NCBI RefSeq assembly: GCF_002752635.1
Contig: NZ_AYTW01000006.1
Span: forward strand, 1 to 64,000
Direction of reading: 5' to 3'
DNA: 64,000 nucleotides
From: Mesotoga sp. Brook.08.105.5.1
GTDB taxonomy: Bacteria; Thermotogota; Thermotogae; Petrotogales; Kosmotogaceae
Shown: one piece after another, positions 18,340-26,770 of the stretch
Position numbering within the stretch: the first letter of the stretch is position 1
How the letters are laid out: every line of letters begins with the position of its first letter
Notes under the pieces: model-generated
Told to the model about the DNA's origin: nothing
What the model saw: only the letters and a program-made list of their open reading frames with translations
Databases searched by the model: none
Translations under genes and position numbers: made by a program

Positions 18340-19535
18340 GTAAATCCAGCGAAAGCAAACTGCTTCTCAGATCAGACAGACTAATAAAATATTTCCCAGT
18401 AAAAGCAGGAGTCTTCAGAAGAGTTGTTGATCAGGTGAAGGCCGTGGATGACGTCAGTTTCAATGTATATGAGAAGGAGACACTTGGGCTAGTCGGAGAG
18501 TCAGGTTGTGGAAAGACAACTGCTGGGATGACTGTTCTAAGATTATATGAGCCGACTTCGGGAAGAATAATCGTTGGAGACGAAGATACGACGCATTTCT
18601 TCATGCCGGCTTTGAAGGCAAGAAAGTACCTGAAAAGTACGTATATTGATAAATTCGTCGATTTGAAAGCAAAGGCAGGGACTGTTGAGGGCGCCCTTAA
18701 CTCTATTGAAGATGAGTTCGATAAGAGTATGGCTGAGAAGTATTTCAAAGAGTTCAATGAAGACAGGAGTGAGTTCATCAAGAGTCTTCTGGGAAATAGA
18801 GAAGAGAAGAGGAAGGCTTTTAGAAGAGATGCTCAGATTATCTTCCAGGATCCCTTTTCTTCGCTTAATCCAAGAATGAGGGTTAAGAACATAATCGGCG
18901 AGGGAGCAAGAATTCATGGTCTTGCAACCGGCCGTGACGTTCTGGACAAAGTCGCCGATATTATGACAAAAGTCGGTCTGTCAAAGGATCATATGTCGAG
19001 GTTCCCTCATGAGTTCAGCGGCGGGCAGCGACAGAGGATAGGAGTTGCCAGAGCGCTAATTCTGAATCCAAGGCTTATTGTATGCGACGAGGCCGTCTCC
19101 GCGCTTGACGTTTCGATCCAAGCCCAGATTCTAAATCTTCTAAGTGATCTTCAAAAGGAGTTCGGACTTACATACCTGTTTATTGCACACGATCTTGGTG
19201 TCGTGAAGCATGTCAGTAAGCGCGTTGCAGTAATGTATCTTGGAAAGATCGCCGAGCTATCAGACAAGAAGAAATTATTCGATAACCCTCTCCATCCGTA
19301 CACGGTCTCTTTGATGTCTGCAATTCCCGAGGCTAACCCTGAAAAGAAGAAACAAAGAATACTTCTCGAAGGGGACGTTCCCAGCCCAATAAACCCACCC
19401 TCTGGCTGTAGATTCCATCCGAGATGTCCGATAGCGAAGGACGTTTGCTCAAAGGAAGAACCCAAGCTTCAGGACGTAGGTGGAGGGCATTTCGTGTCCT
19501 GTTTCTTCCCCGGAGAACTGAAGAGAGGTTTATGA
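18336..19535 (+). CDS. ABC transporter ATP-binding protein (DppF/OppF type) with insertion
   Basis: A 399-residue ATPase, partner of the preceding one. Walker A GESGCGKTT (54-61), Q-loop IIFQDPFSSLNPR (about 168), signature FSGGQRQR, Walker B LIVCDEAVSALD and the Cys-containing C-terminal extension are present. About 60 extra, charged, probably helical residues lie between Walker A and the Q-loop (about 92-158), where related OppF proteins have a short turn. The stop lies one base from the convergent priA stop. Confidence 0.94.
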   Translation: MSKSSESKLLLRSDRLIKYFPVKAGVFRRVVDQVKAVDDVSFNVYEKETLGLVGESGCGKTTAGMTVLRLYEPTSGRIIVGDEDTTHFFMPALKARKYLKSTYIDKFVDLKAKAGTVEGALNSIEDEFDKSMAEKYFKEFNEDRSEFIKSLLGNREEKRKAFRRDAQIIFQDPFSSLNPRMRVKNIIGEGARIHGLATGRDVLDKVADIMTKVGLSKDHMSRFPHEFSGGQRQRIGVARALILNPRLIVCDEAVSALDVSIQAQILNLLSDLQKEFGLTYLFIAHDLGVVKHVSKRVAVMYLGKIAELSDKKKLFDNPLHPYTVSLMSAIPEANPEKKKQRILLEGDVPSPINPPSGCRFHPRCPIAKDVCSKEEPKLQDVGGGHFVSCFFPGELKRGL

Positions 19536-19536
19536 T

Positions 19537-21813
19537 CTATACCATTCCGCCGATGCCGTTGATGATTATCTGGATATCGGCGGGATGTTTCTTCTGAATC
19601 TTCTCTAGGAAACCATAGCTTCCATCTATTGGCATCTTCACCACTAATTTCATTCTATAAGAGTTCTTAAGCTTGGAGAGAAGAGGGGCTAGGGGCCCGA
19701 AGACTTCTAGAGAGCTGACTCCTGACTCTTGTATCTCCTTTAAAACCCTTTCTGCCAGTTCTCCGCTTTCATCCTCTGAACTTCCATAACAGATAATCTC
19801 GGCGATTCTACTGAACGGCGGGTTGTTCAGTTTCTTGCGAAGGTTGATTTCGCCTTCATAGAAGGACTCGTAGTCTCTTTCACAGGCTGCTCTCATAATT
19901 CTGTTGTTTGGATTGAAAGTTTGAATGAACGCTTTTCCTACACTTGCCCGGCCTGAGCGCCCACTAACCTGAGCGATATGCTGAAAGGCGGTCTCGGAAC
20001 TGTCGTAACTGGGGAAGCTCATCAGTCTGTCCGCATCGACGATAAGAACCATCTCAACATCCGGAAAGTCAAGGCCCTTCGTAATCATCTTTGTTCCAAC
20101 AATTACCTGGCAGTTTTTTCTGGAGATCTCTAGCAAGGCCTTTTCATAAGCAATCGGGTTGTCGATCGTCTCTCTATCCATCCTCATGATTTTCGTGGAC
20201 GGAAAGAACTTTTGAAGATCGTGTTCCACTCTCTCCGTTCCAAAGCCCCTTGCAGAGAGAGTCATAGATCCGCATTCTGGGCAGACTTTCGGGATCGCGC
20301 TCCTGTGACCGCAGTAATGGCACTTAAGCAAATTATCGTTTCTGTGAAAAGTCATGGATACCGAGCAGTGAGGACAGGTGATAGTCTTTCCACATGTGTA
20401 GCAAACGACGTAATTCGAATAACCTTTCCTATGCACAAAAACGAATACTTGTTTTCCTTCCGAGACAGTCCGCTTTATCTCTTCAAGTGCTTGTTTGCTT
20501 ATTATGGGATTTTTCTCATCTTTCATGTCGATTACTCTAATCGTTGGGAATGAGCCGACAGGTCTTTCGGTAAGAGATAATAAGGAAATCCTGCCTGATT
20601 CGGTAAGATGGTAGTGATCAACTCTTGGAGTCGCAGATCCTAGAATCACAGGTATGTTCCCAAGTTCTGCTTTGCGTATTGCAGCCTGAACCCCGTCGTA
20701 GAAAGGCACACTCTGCTGATAGAAACTCGAGTCATGCTCCTCGTCTACGATTATTAGACCTGTATTCTTCATTGGTACCCAGAGCGAGCTCCGCGTACCA
20801 ACCAGGATGTCTACATTCCCTTCAACTGAATCGAGCCAGATCATCTGGCGCTGTACTCGGGTCATGTAACTGTGGTACTGTCTAACATCTCTTCCCGGAA
20901 AGGCTCCCCTGATCCTTGCGAGGAGTTGCGGAGTCAACGACACTTCGGGGACAAGATACAGTATCTGCCGGCCTCTATTTAGCCAGTATTCCATAACCTT
21001 GAAGTAAACCTCTGTCTTTCCGGTGCCTGTCAACCCGTGGAGAAGAAAGGACTTTGAGTCGCTTTCCATTATCTCTCTGTATACCTCTTTCTGGCTGACA
21101 CTTAGCTCATCGACGGCGGGAATTACCCAGTGGGAGTCGTCTTCCTCAATTTCCTCTACCAAAAGAATTCCTTTTGAGATCAACGTATCAATCGGACTTC
21201 GACTTCTGAGCTTGAGTTTCTTTTCCAGCTCGGTTATCTCTTCCGATTCGACTGAAAGCAGATAATCAACTACGATCTGCCATAGCGGGGTGAGCTCTTC
21301 TTCTATAATCCCTGTCTTCTTTGCTAGCGACACTCTCCGTGTCTTTCGTTTCTTCGGAGTCTTTCGGTCAAAGCTATGCATGATCTTCACTTTTCTGGAG
21401 GCGAGAAGTTTTTTGAGATAGTCTTCGCCAAACTCCTTGATGAATTTATCCTTTTGAGTAGGTGGAAATCCAAGCTCGTCTGAAAAGGCAACAACGTAAT
21501 CATCGATTGAAAGCAGCTTGCCCGGCGGAAAGAACAAATCAAATACTTTGCCTGGGGGTGCCAGATACTCTCTCATTACAAACTTTGCGAGTTCGAGATC
21601 CACTTGTGAAAGAAAGGAACGATCATCGACTTTCTTGTTCACACTCTTGATCTTGAAGGGTCCTCTTTTTTCTTCCAATGATACTACATAACCAATGGTA
21701 TTTCGCCCGGCGAAATTCACTTCGACCCTCTCACCCGGTTCAACAGGGGCGTCGATTTTGTATGTGTACGTATCATGCAGAGGAGAATTGGAAATCGCGA
21801 TCTGAATAAGCAT
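19537..21813 (-). CDS. priA: Primosomal protein N' (PriA helicase)
   Basis: A 758-residue 3'-to-5' superfamily 2 helicase that restarts stalled replication forks. N-terminal DNA-binding domain (1-200), Walker A HGLTGTGKTEV, DEEHD box, and the zinc region with four CxxC pairs (CYTCGKTITCPHC ... CHYCG ... CPECGS) are seen, then helicase motifs GTKMITKGLDFP and QVSGRSGR. It follows tmcAL by three bases. Confidence 0.97.
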   Translation of the reverse strand: MLIQIAISNSPLHDTYTYKIDAPVEPGERVEVNFAGRNTIGYVVSLEEKRGPFKIKSVNKKVDDRSFLSQVDLELAKFVMREYLAPPGKVFDLFFPPGKLLSIDDYVVAFSDELGFPPTQKDKFIKEFGEDYLKKLLASRKVKIMHSFDRKTPKKRKTRRVSLAKKTGIIEEELTPLWQIVVDYLLSVESEEITELEKKLKLRSRSPIDTLISKGILLVEEIEEDDSHWVIPAVDELSVSQKEVYREIMESDSKSFLLHGLTGTGKTEVYFKVMEYWLNRGRQILYLVPEVSLTPQLLARIRGAFPGRDVRQYHSYMTRVQRQMIWLDSVEGNVDILVGTRSSLWVPMKNTGLIIVDEEHDSSFYQQSVPFYDGVQAAIRKAELGNIPVILGSATPRVDHYHLTESGRISLLSLTERPVGSFPTIRVIDMKDEKNPIISKQALEEIKRTVSEGKQVFVFVHRKGYSNYVVCYTCGKTITCPHCSVSMTFHRNDNLLKCHYCGHRSAIPKVCPECGSMTLSARGFGTERVEHDLQKFFPSTKIMRMDRETIDNPIAYEKALLEISRKNCQVIVGTKMITKGLDFPDVEMVLIVDADRLMSFPSYDSSETAFQHIAQVSGRSGRASVGKAFIQTFNPNNRIMRAACERDYESFYEGEINLRKKLNNPPFSRIAEIICYGSSEDESGELAERVLKEIQESGVSSLEVFGPLAPLLSKLKNSYRMKLVVKMPIDGSYGFLEKIQKKHPADIQIIINGIGGMV

Positions 21814-21816
21814 TGG

Positions 21817-23100
21817 CTATCGCTCCTGTCTGTGGTAAACAATTTGTGATAATAGATCAGAGCCTCCTGCTCTGCTTTCGGGATACTTGTAGAGACTTGA
21901 GTAAAATCTTACGGCTGTGAAATCCCTCTTCAGCTGTGCCTCAAGCAAGTCAACATCTATCTTCATTTCATCTTTGAGAGATTTGTCTACTACTTTTCTC
22001 CATAAAGAAGCCGTGGTTATGATTGGGATATTCGTTGAGCGCTTGATGTTCGAAAGATGAGTTCTTCCCTTTTCATTGAAGCCCAGTATCCGAATGTATT
22101 GAGGGCCGAGTTCGTTGCTTCTTCTTATTAGGTCGTCTGTGAATCTAAAGATGGGATAGTACATAAGCCGTCTGATTCTAGATAAGGTGAACCGCTTCGA
22201 TTTGACGCAGTGCAGAAACCCTTCAAGACTACCTTCTATGGAACATTCTTGAAATCTCGCGTCTAGACCTTCGACGAACCCATAATATCGGCAATAGTCC
22301 TCTCTTGATAAGAGCCTGAAAAAGGAAATGAAGAAGGATTCAACATCCTCCTTGAAGACGGGACCTCTTCCGCACCTGATTTCCCGAAGGATTATATCAA
22401 GGGATTCCTTTGGCATTGTTTGAGAAGCGCTCTCGATATTGCCATTTTGAATCAGCCTTCTGATTGCCGTTGCGGAAGAAAATTCTCCACGATGCTCTTC
22501 ATCAGTATAAGAAGCTCCGACTCTCCTTATTGAGTGGGGAATCATCTTGCTCTTTATCTCTTGAATCGCTCTCAAGTATTCCACACCCAGGATGTTGTTG
22601 GATGAACCTATCTCTTCAATTCGGTGTGAAAGAGCCGCATTTTCAGTATGTATAAAGTCTCTCAGAGCATACTTTCTGGCATTAGGAAATGAATGACCTG
22701 TCTTAAGATGTTTCTTCAAAAGATCCTGATAGTGTTCGGGTTCTTTGATCAAAACTTTGGACACGGCCTTCATCAGGTCGATATCGTCTGTCTCGCTTCC
22801 GAAAACGACATCTGTTGCTCCCACATGGTCAAGTGTCCATATTGATCCCGTTGCGAACCCTCCGGCGTCCTGCAAGGAATACACTACCGGCAATTCGAGA
22901 ACCAGGTCGACACCTTGCTCCAGAGCTGCTTCTGCTCTTGCAAACTTCTCGACAATTGCAGGCTCTCCTCGCTGAACAAAATTGCCGCTCATAACCGCAA
23001 CGGTGACATCCGGCTTCACAATCTCTTTCGAATGTGAAAGATGATAAAGATGACCATTATGAAAGGGATTGTATTCAACAACGAGACCAAGCACCTTCAT
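21817..23100 (-). CDS. tmcAL: tRNA(Met) cytidine acetate ligase (nucleotidyltransferase-like)
   Basis: A 427-residue member of the TmcAL/YlbM family, which in Bacillus makes N4-acetylcytidine at the wobble base of elongator tRNA-Met from acetate and ATP. The nucleotidyltransferase motif VEYNPFHNGHLYHL at the N-terminus, VMSGNFVQRGEPA, and the RRVGASYTDE stretch are hallmarks. GGAGG precedes the ATG. It forms a pair with priA. Confidence 0.92.
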   Translation of the reverse strand: MKVLGLVVEYNPFHNGHLYHLSHSKEIVKPDVTVAVMSGNFVQRGEPAIVEKFARAEAALEQGVDLVLELPVVYSLQDAGGFATGSIWTLDHVGATDVVFGSETDDIDLMKAVSKVLIKEPEHYQDLLKKHLKTGHSFPNARKYALRDFIHTENAALSHRIEEIGSSNNILGVEYLRAIQEIKSKMIPHSIRRVGASYTDEEHRGEFSSATAIRRLIQNGNIESASQTMPKESLDIILREIRCGRGPVFKEDVESFFISFFRLLSREDYCRYYGFVEGLDARFQECSIEGSLEGFLHCVKSKRFTLSRIRRLMYYPIFRFTDDLIRRSNELGPQYIRILGFNEKGRTHLSNIKRSTNIPIITTASLWRKVVDKSLKDEMKIDVDLLEAQLKRDFTAVRFYSSLYKYPESRAGGSDLLSQIVYHRQER

Positions 23101-23589
23101 TTACGGACCTCCAATTTGAAGAACATATCGCGTTGCTATTCCTATTATCGATAACACAACCCGTTACTATGGAGCCATTATCACAAGCTCAAGCCAGATA
23201 TCTTCGGTGGAAAAGGGCGTCTTTGGATCAGATCATAATCAATTTAGAGGTGAAAAGGTAGAGGTCCGAAGATCAAGATTAAACGTAACGCCAGGTCAGG
23301 CTGAACTTGATCAAACATCTAGCCCCTGCTTTTTTCCTCTCGAGTGTATATTCACTACCTATTCTGCTATTGATTCAGTCATGACAAAAAGCCTGTCAAC
23401 CGCCCTTTGAAAGAGCCGCTGCACGCTGTATTTAACCTCCTTCGATAAGAGTCGCTCAACGCTTGAGAGAACAAGCTGTTCGCTGAAGACCACGCTGCCC
23501 GTCACAGGTCGCCGTTCTCTGAGAAGACCGGTTAGAAATATCCCATCGGCGATGAAGTGATTGACGCCCCTCTCGAGAGCTCATCATTA

Positions 23590-23810
23590 CCCGCATCATC
23601 TCTTTGATGCCAAATCATTTTGCTTCTTAGTTCCAGAATCAGTCATCACTATCAAATAGACCTGACTATGCGAATATCTACACTCTTGTTCTTTAGCCCC
23701 CCGCTTGAGCACCTTATCATTCAACACATCATCTTCTTTGGAGTTCGATCATCTCGCTTCTTACTTCCAGAATTGTCATCATTAGCAAATGAACCTGGCT
23801 ATATGCTCTT
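23590..23810. repeat. Imperfect tandem duplication (two copies, about 120-bp period)
   Basis: Shared core words GCTTCTTAGTTCCAGAAT / GCTTCTTACTTCCAGAAT, then GTCATCAnTATCAAATAGACCTGACTATG versus a diverged second copy. Copies start near 23594 and 23725. Divergence suggests age. Confidence 0.6.
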
Positions 23811-23981
23811 GATCTACAATCCCAATTTGAGCGGGGCGGGTGTTTGCGGCCTGAAGATCCGCTTATCAAAATACGCTGCACGCTGAGTGTTGTGAAAAGC
23901 CAAGAAGCAAAAACAGAGACTGGCGGGGTCCTGACGTCTGTCCCGTTTTTTGCTATCTATCTTCAAAGGCCAACACCCTCC

Positions 23982-24014
23982 GCCACTGCGTGGCCCTCCT
24001 CCCTCAAGGGAGGA
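23982..24014. repeat. Double palindrome element
   Basis: GCCAC-TGC-GTGGC (23982-23994) followed by TCCTCCCT-CA-AGGGAGGA (23997-24014). The layout resembles short palindromic intergenic repeats seen in Firmicutes; this is an impression, not a database match. Confidence 0.45.
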
Positions 24015-24045
24015 CTTAAGATCAGGATCATCAAGAGCCAAACGC

Positions 24046-24083
24046 AGCGTAATGCATCATAATCAAATCTACTCAAGAGAGAG
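24046..24083. repeat. 38-bp dispersed repeat, copy 2
   Basis: Inverted copy of 4170-4207 with a single mismatch, here in non-coding DNA. See the copy at sdaAA. Confidence 0.8.
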
Positions 24084-24383
24084 CGCACAGCGTACCTTGC
24101 TGAGGGAGAAGGAGTATCATATTATTCCTCACTAACTCCCTAACTAAAGATAATAATGAGTCTCTCGAAAGAGGACTCAAAAGCAAGGTCGTTCTGAGAA
24201 CCTCACATGCCGTCATGCTTAAGAGATCCGTCCTTGGTCCTTCGTCAAGACCATGAAACCGTCCTTCGAAGAACGGTTCTTCGTTCCGACGCCACGCGTC
24301 CAGGTTCTTCGTAAAACTGAGGTCAGAGGACAGAGATGAGAGGTTGGAAGAGCGATAAGATCTTGACTCTCTAACCTCTAACC

Positions 24384-25694
24384 TCACCCCACTCCCACGA
24401 TCTCTCCATACAACGGTCCCGCGGATACTCTATCTACTTTGATCTTAACAGATTTGCCGATCAGTTCGGGTTGTGCTTCGTAGATGACGATTTTGTTGTT
24501 CATTGTTCTTCCGTAGATCTTGCCGTTTCCTTTGATCTTGCCTTCGCCGATTACATCTATAACTTTGTCAAGATACTTCTCGTTTTCTTCCCTGTTGATG
24601 TGTTTTTGCAAAGCGAGAAGATCATTGAGCCTTCTAGTCTTCACTTCTTGTGGAACATCATCAGCCATCTTTCTTGCAGATATCGTGCCTTCTCTGGGTG
24701 AATACATTGCCAGGTTGATTCGTTCAAATCTGATTTCCTTCACAAGCGAAACCGTTTCTACGTACTCCTCTTCTGTCTCCCCGGGAAAGCCGATAATAAT
24801 ATCACTGCTCAAGGTTGCATCAGGAATTCTTGTTTTGACACGTTCGATGAGATCTAGATAGTACTCTCTCGAATAGCCCCTGTTCATTGCTTTCAAGATT
24901 CGATCGCTTCCCGACTGAACGGGCAAGTGGATGGAGCGAGATATCTTTTCGGATGAAGCAATTACTTCAATCAACTCGTCGCTGAAGTCTCTTGGGTATG
25001 AAGTGAGAAACCAGATTCTTTCAATTCCATCTATCTTCGTCGTCTCTCTTATAAGCTCTGCAAGTGAAGACCCATCCTTCAAGTCCTTTCCGTATGAATC
25101 GACATTTTGTCCAAGGTAGGTTATTTCTTTATAACCTTCAGCTACAAGTTTTCTTGCCTCGGATAGGATGTCTTCCATTTCCCTGCTCTTCTCTCTTCCT
25201 CTTGTATATGGCACAATACAGTAAGAACAGAATTTGTCGCAGCCAAATATTATGGTAATCCAGGCGTGATGCGAGCTAGTCCTAATTCTAGGAGTATCCG
25301 AATCGAGTTCATCGATGAAGTCGCCCATCTCTATGAATCTCTCGCCCGACTCCGCTCTTCTGAGCAATTCATCTACTTTCGTAATCGAGCGTGTCCCAAA
25401 CACGAAGTCAACCTCTTTGTGAGTAAGCAGTTCGGTGGCATTCTTCTCGGCTACACATCCGCAGACACCTACCAGAAGTCTCCTATTCTTCTTCTTAAGC
25501 GCCTTCAGTTGGCCTAGTTTGCCGTACAGCTTGTTCTCAGATTTGCCTCTTACGGCGCATGTGTTTACGATGATTGCGTCTGCTTCTTCCTCATTGCCTG
25601 CAATCTTGTGACCGGCGTCAGAGAGAATACCCATCATAGCTTCTGTATCGTTCATATTCATCTGGCAACCGAATGTCCTGAATGCTACTTTCAA
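24384..25694 (-). CDS. miaB: tRNA-2-methylthio-N6-dimethylallyladenosine synthase
   Basis: A 436-residue radical-SAM methylthiotransferase that modifies A37 of tRNAs. The N-terminal UPF0004 domain has the three auxiliary-cluster cysteines (TFGCQM, NTCAVR, GVCGCV), the radical-SAM motif CDKFCSYC, and a C-terminal TRAM domain (VIDVIGEG... region). Start is TTG preceded by AGGAGTG; no ATG competes. A divergent gene begins about 190 bases away. Confidence 0.96.
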   Translation of the reverse strand: MKVAFRTFGCQMNMNDTEAMMGILSDAGHKIAGNEEEADAIIVNTCAVRGKSENKLYGKLGQLKALKKKNRRLLVGVCGCVAEKNATELLTHKEVDFVFGTRSITKVDELLRRAESGERFIEMGDFIDELDSDTPRIRTSSHHAWITIIFGCDKFCSYCIVPYTRGREKSREMEDILSEARKLVAEGYKEITYLGQNVDSYGKDLKDGSSLAELIRETTKIDGIERIWFLTSYPRDFSDELIEVIASSEKISRSIHLPVQSGSDRILKAMNRGYSREYYLDLIERVKTRIPDATLSSDIIIGFPGETEEEYVETVSLVKEIRFERINLAMYSPREGTISARKMADDVPQEVKTRRLNDLLALQKHINREENEKYLDKVIDVIGEGKIKGNGKIYGRTMNNKIVIYEAQPELIGKSVKIKVDRVSAGPLYGEIVGVG

Positions 25695-25880
25695 GTGATC
25701 ACTCCTAATCCGATATCATTGATCAGCTAAATTGTACCGCATTAAGTTAGGACGAGAAACCCCGGTATGTTACCATTCTAATGTGTCTCTTTGTACGAAA
25801 GTGCAAGCGAAAAGTCTCTGGATAGAGACTATCGGCTAAGAGCAGCATCTGAATTCAGGCAACGCTACTGGAGGTGCGAA

Positions 25881-26660
25881 GTGTTTTCGGAAGCTTTTAG
25901 GATAGCAAGTCAGTTCACAAGACCGGTCATAGTTCTGACGAGAAGCGGTACGGGCAAGGTGTCCGCAACTTGCGGGACCTTCATGATACTTAATCGAGAA
26001 GGCTGGATAATAACAGTTGCTCACCTGTGGCAATCGTATTTCTTATACAAACAGCAGCAGACGAAAAAGGAAAACGATCCGGAGAAGAAGATTGAAAATC
26101 ATTCGTTTTGGTGGGGTGGAGATGGAAAGAGCCTGAAGGATATAAAGCCATTCCCAGAGTCCGATCTAGTTGTTGGTAGACTTGACCCGTTCGACCCCTC
26201 TGAGATCATGGAGTATCCCGTTTTCGTGACACCTGAGGAAATGAGTATTGGAACTAGCTTGTGCAGGGTCGGTTATCCCTTTTCTAGAATAAGAGCCTCC
26301 TTTGACAAAAAGAACTCCAGATTTTTGATGGACAGCAAGAGCTTGCCTTCGCTCTATCCGATTGAGGGAATATACACAAGAACCGTAGTGGCTCCTGCAT
26401 TCAAAGAGGCAAAGAAGATTGCGAAATTCGTTGAGACCTCTTCGCCAGGTCTTCTTGGCCAGAGCGGCGGGCCAATAGTGGACATGAAAGGGAAGGTCTG
26501 GGCAATCCAGAGCAGGACGGTTCATCTGCCGCTGGGCTTCAGCCCGAAACTCAGAAGAGGCGGAAAGGAAATTGAAGAGAACCAGTTTCTCAACGCTGGT
26601 TGGGGAGTTCACATAGAAGAAATCCGTGAAGCCCTGCGCTACACTAATAAACCCAAATAA
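25881..26660 (+). CDS. Trypsin-like serine protease without signal peptide
   Basis: A 259-residue chymotrypsin-fold protease. A catalytic triad can be read: His48 (TVAHLW), Asp95 (ESDLVVGRL) and Ser195 (GQSGGPIVD). An in-frame TTG at 25791 would add 30 residues, but GTG at 25881 has GGAGGTG five bases upstream. Neither start gives a signal peptide or membrane segment, so it seems cytoplasmic, unlike DegP/HtrA proteins; no PDZ domain is present. Sequences [18 protein letters not shown] and the [26 protein letters not shown] tail look like uncharacterised S1/S7-type proteases. It opens the surface-protein island; its substrate is unknown. Confidence 0.75.
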   Translation: MFSEAFRIASQFTRPVIVLTRSGTGKVSATCGTFMILNREGWIITVAHLWQSYFLYKQQQTKKENDPEKKIENHSFWWGGDGKSLKDIKPFPESDLVVGRLDPFDPSEIMEYPVFVTPEEMSIGTSLCRVGYPFSRIRASFDKKNSRFLMDSKSLPSLYPIEGIYTRTVVAPAFKEAKKIAKFVETSSPGLLGQSGGPIVDMKGKVWAIQSRTVHLPLGFSPKLRRGGKEIEENQFLNAGWGVHIEEIREALRYTNKPK

Positions 26661-26689
26661 TCGTTGATATTCTAGGGTACCCCGCTTTG

Positions 26690-26716
26690 TTGAATAAGAT
26701 GACAACATGGTAAAAT
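26690..26716 (+). promoter_or_regulatory. Promoter of the first island lipoprotein
   Basis: TTGAAT (26690-26695) and TAAAAT (26711-26716) with TGG directly before the -10; the 15-base spacer is short, compensated by the extended -10. Confidence 0.45.
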
Positions 26717-26770
26717 ATCTTAATAGCAGGTATTCTGAAATTACATATTTCCTTCAAGGAGTAGATTTCT

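Larger units (their letters stand above)
23101..24383. other. 1.3-kb non-coding, repeat-rich region between tmcAL and miaB
   Basis: No credible gene on either strand: small open frames lack ribosome sites and family signals. It holds an imperfect tandem duplication (about 23590-23810), two adjacent palindromes (23982-24014), an imperfect palindrome at 24258-24281, the word CGCTGCACGCTG twice (about 23418 and 23875) and the 38-bp repeat shared with 4170-4207. It may be a graveyard of small palindromic repeats; no transposase remnant is recognisable. Confidence 0.6.

Noticed and set aside
23814-24041. Short frames on both strands around 23.8-24.1 kb
   Set aside because: They cross palindromes and lack start signals; composition is not protein-like.
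23101-24383. Insertion sequence in the repeat-rich gap
   Set aside because: No transposase remnant, no terminal inverted repeats with target duplication.
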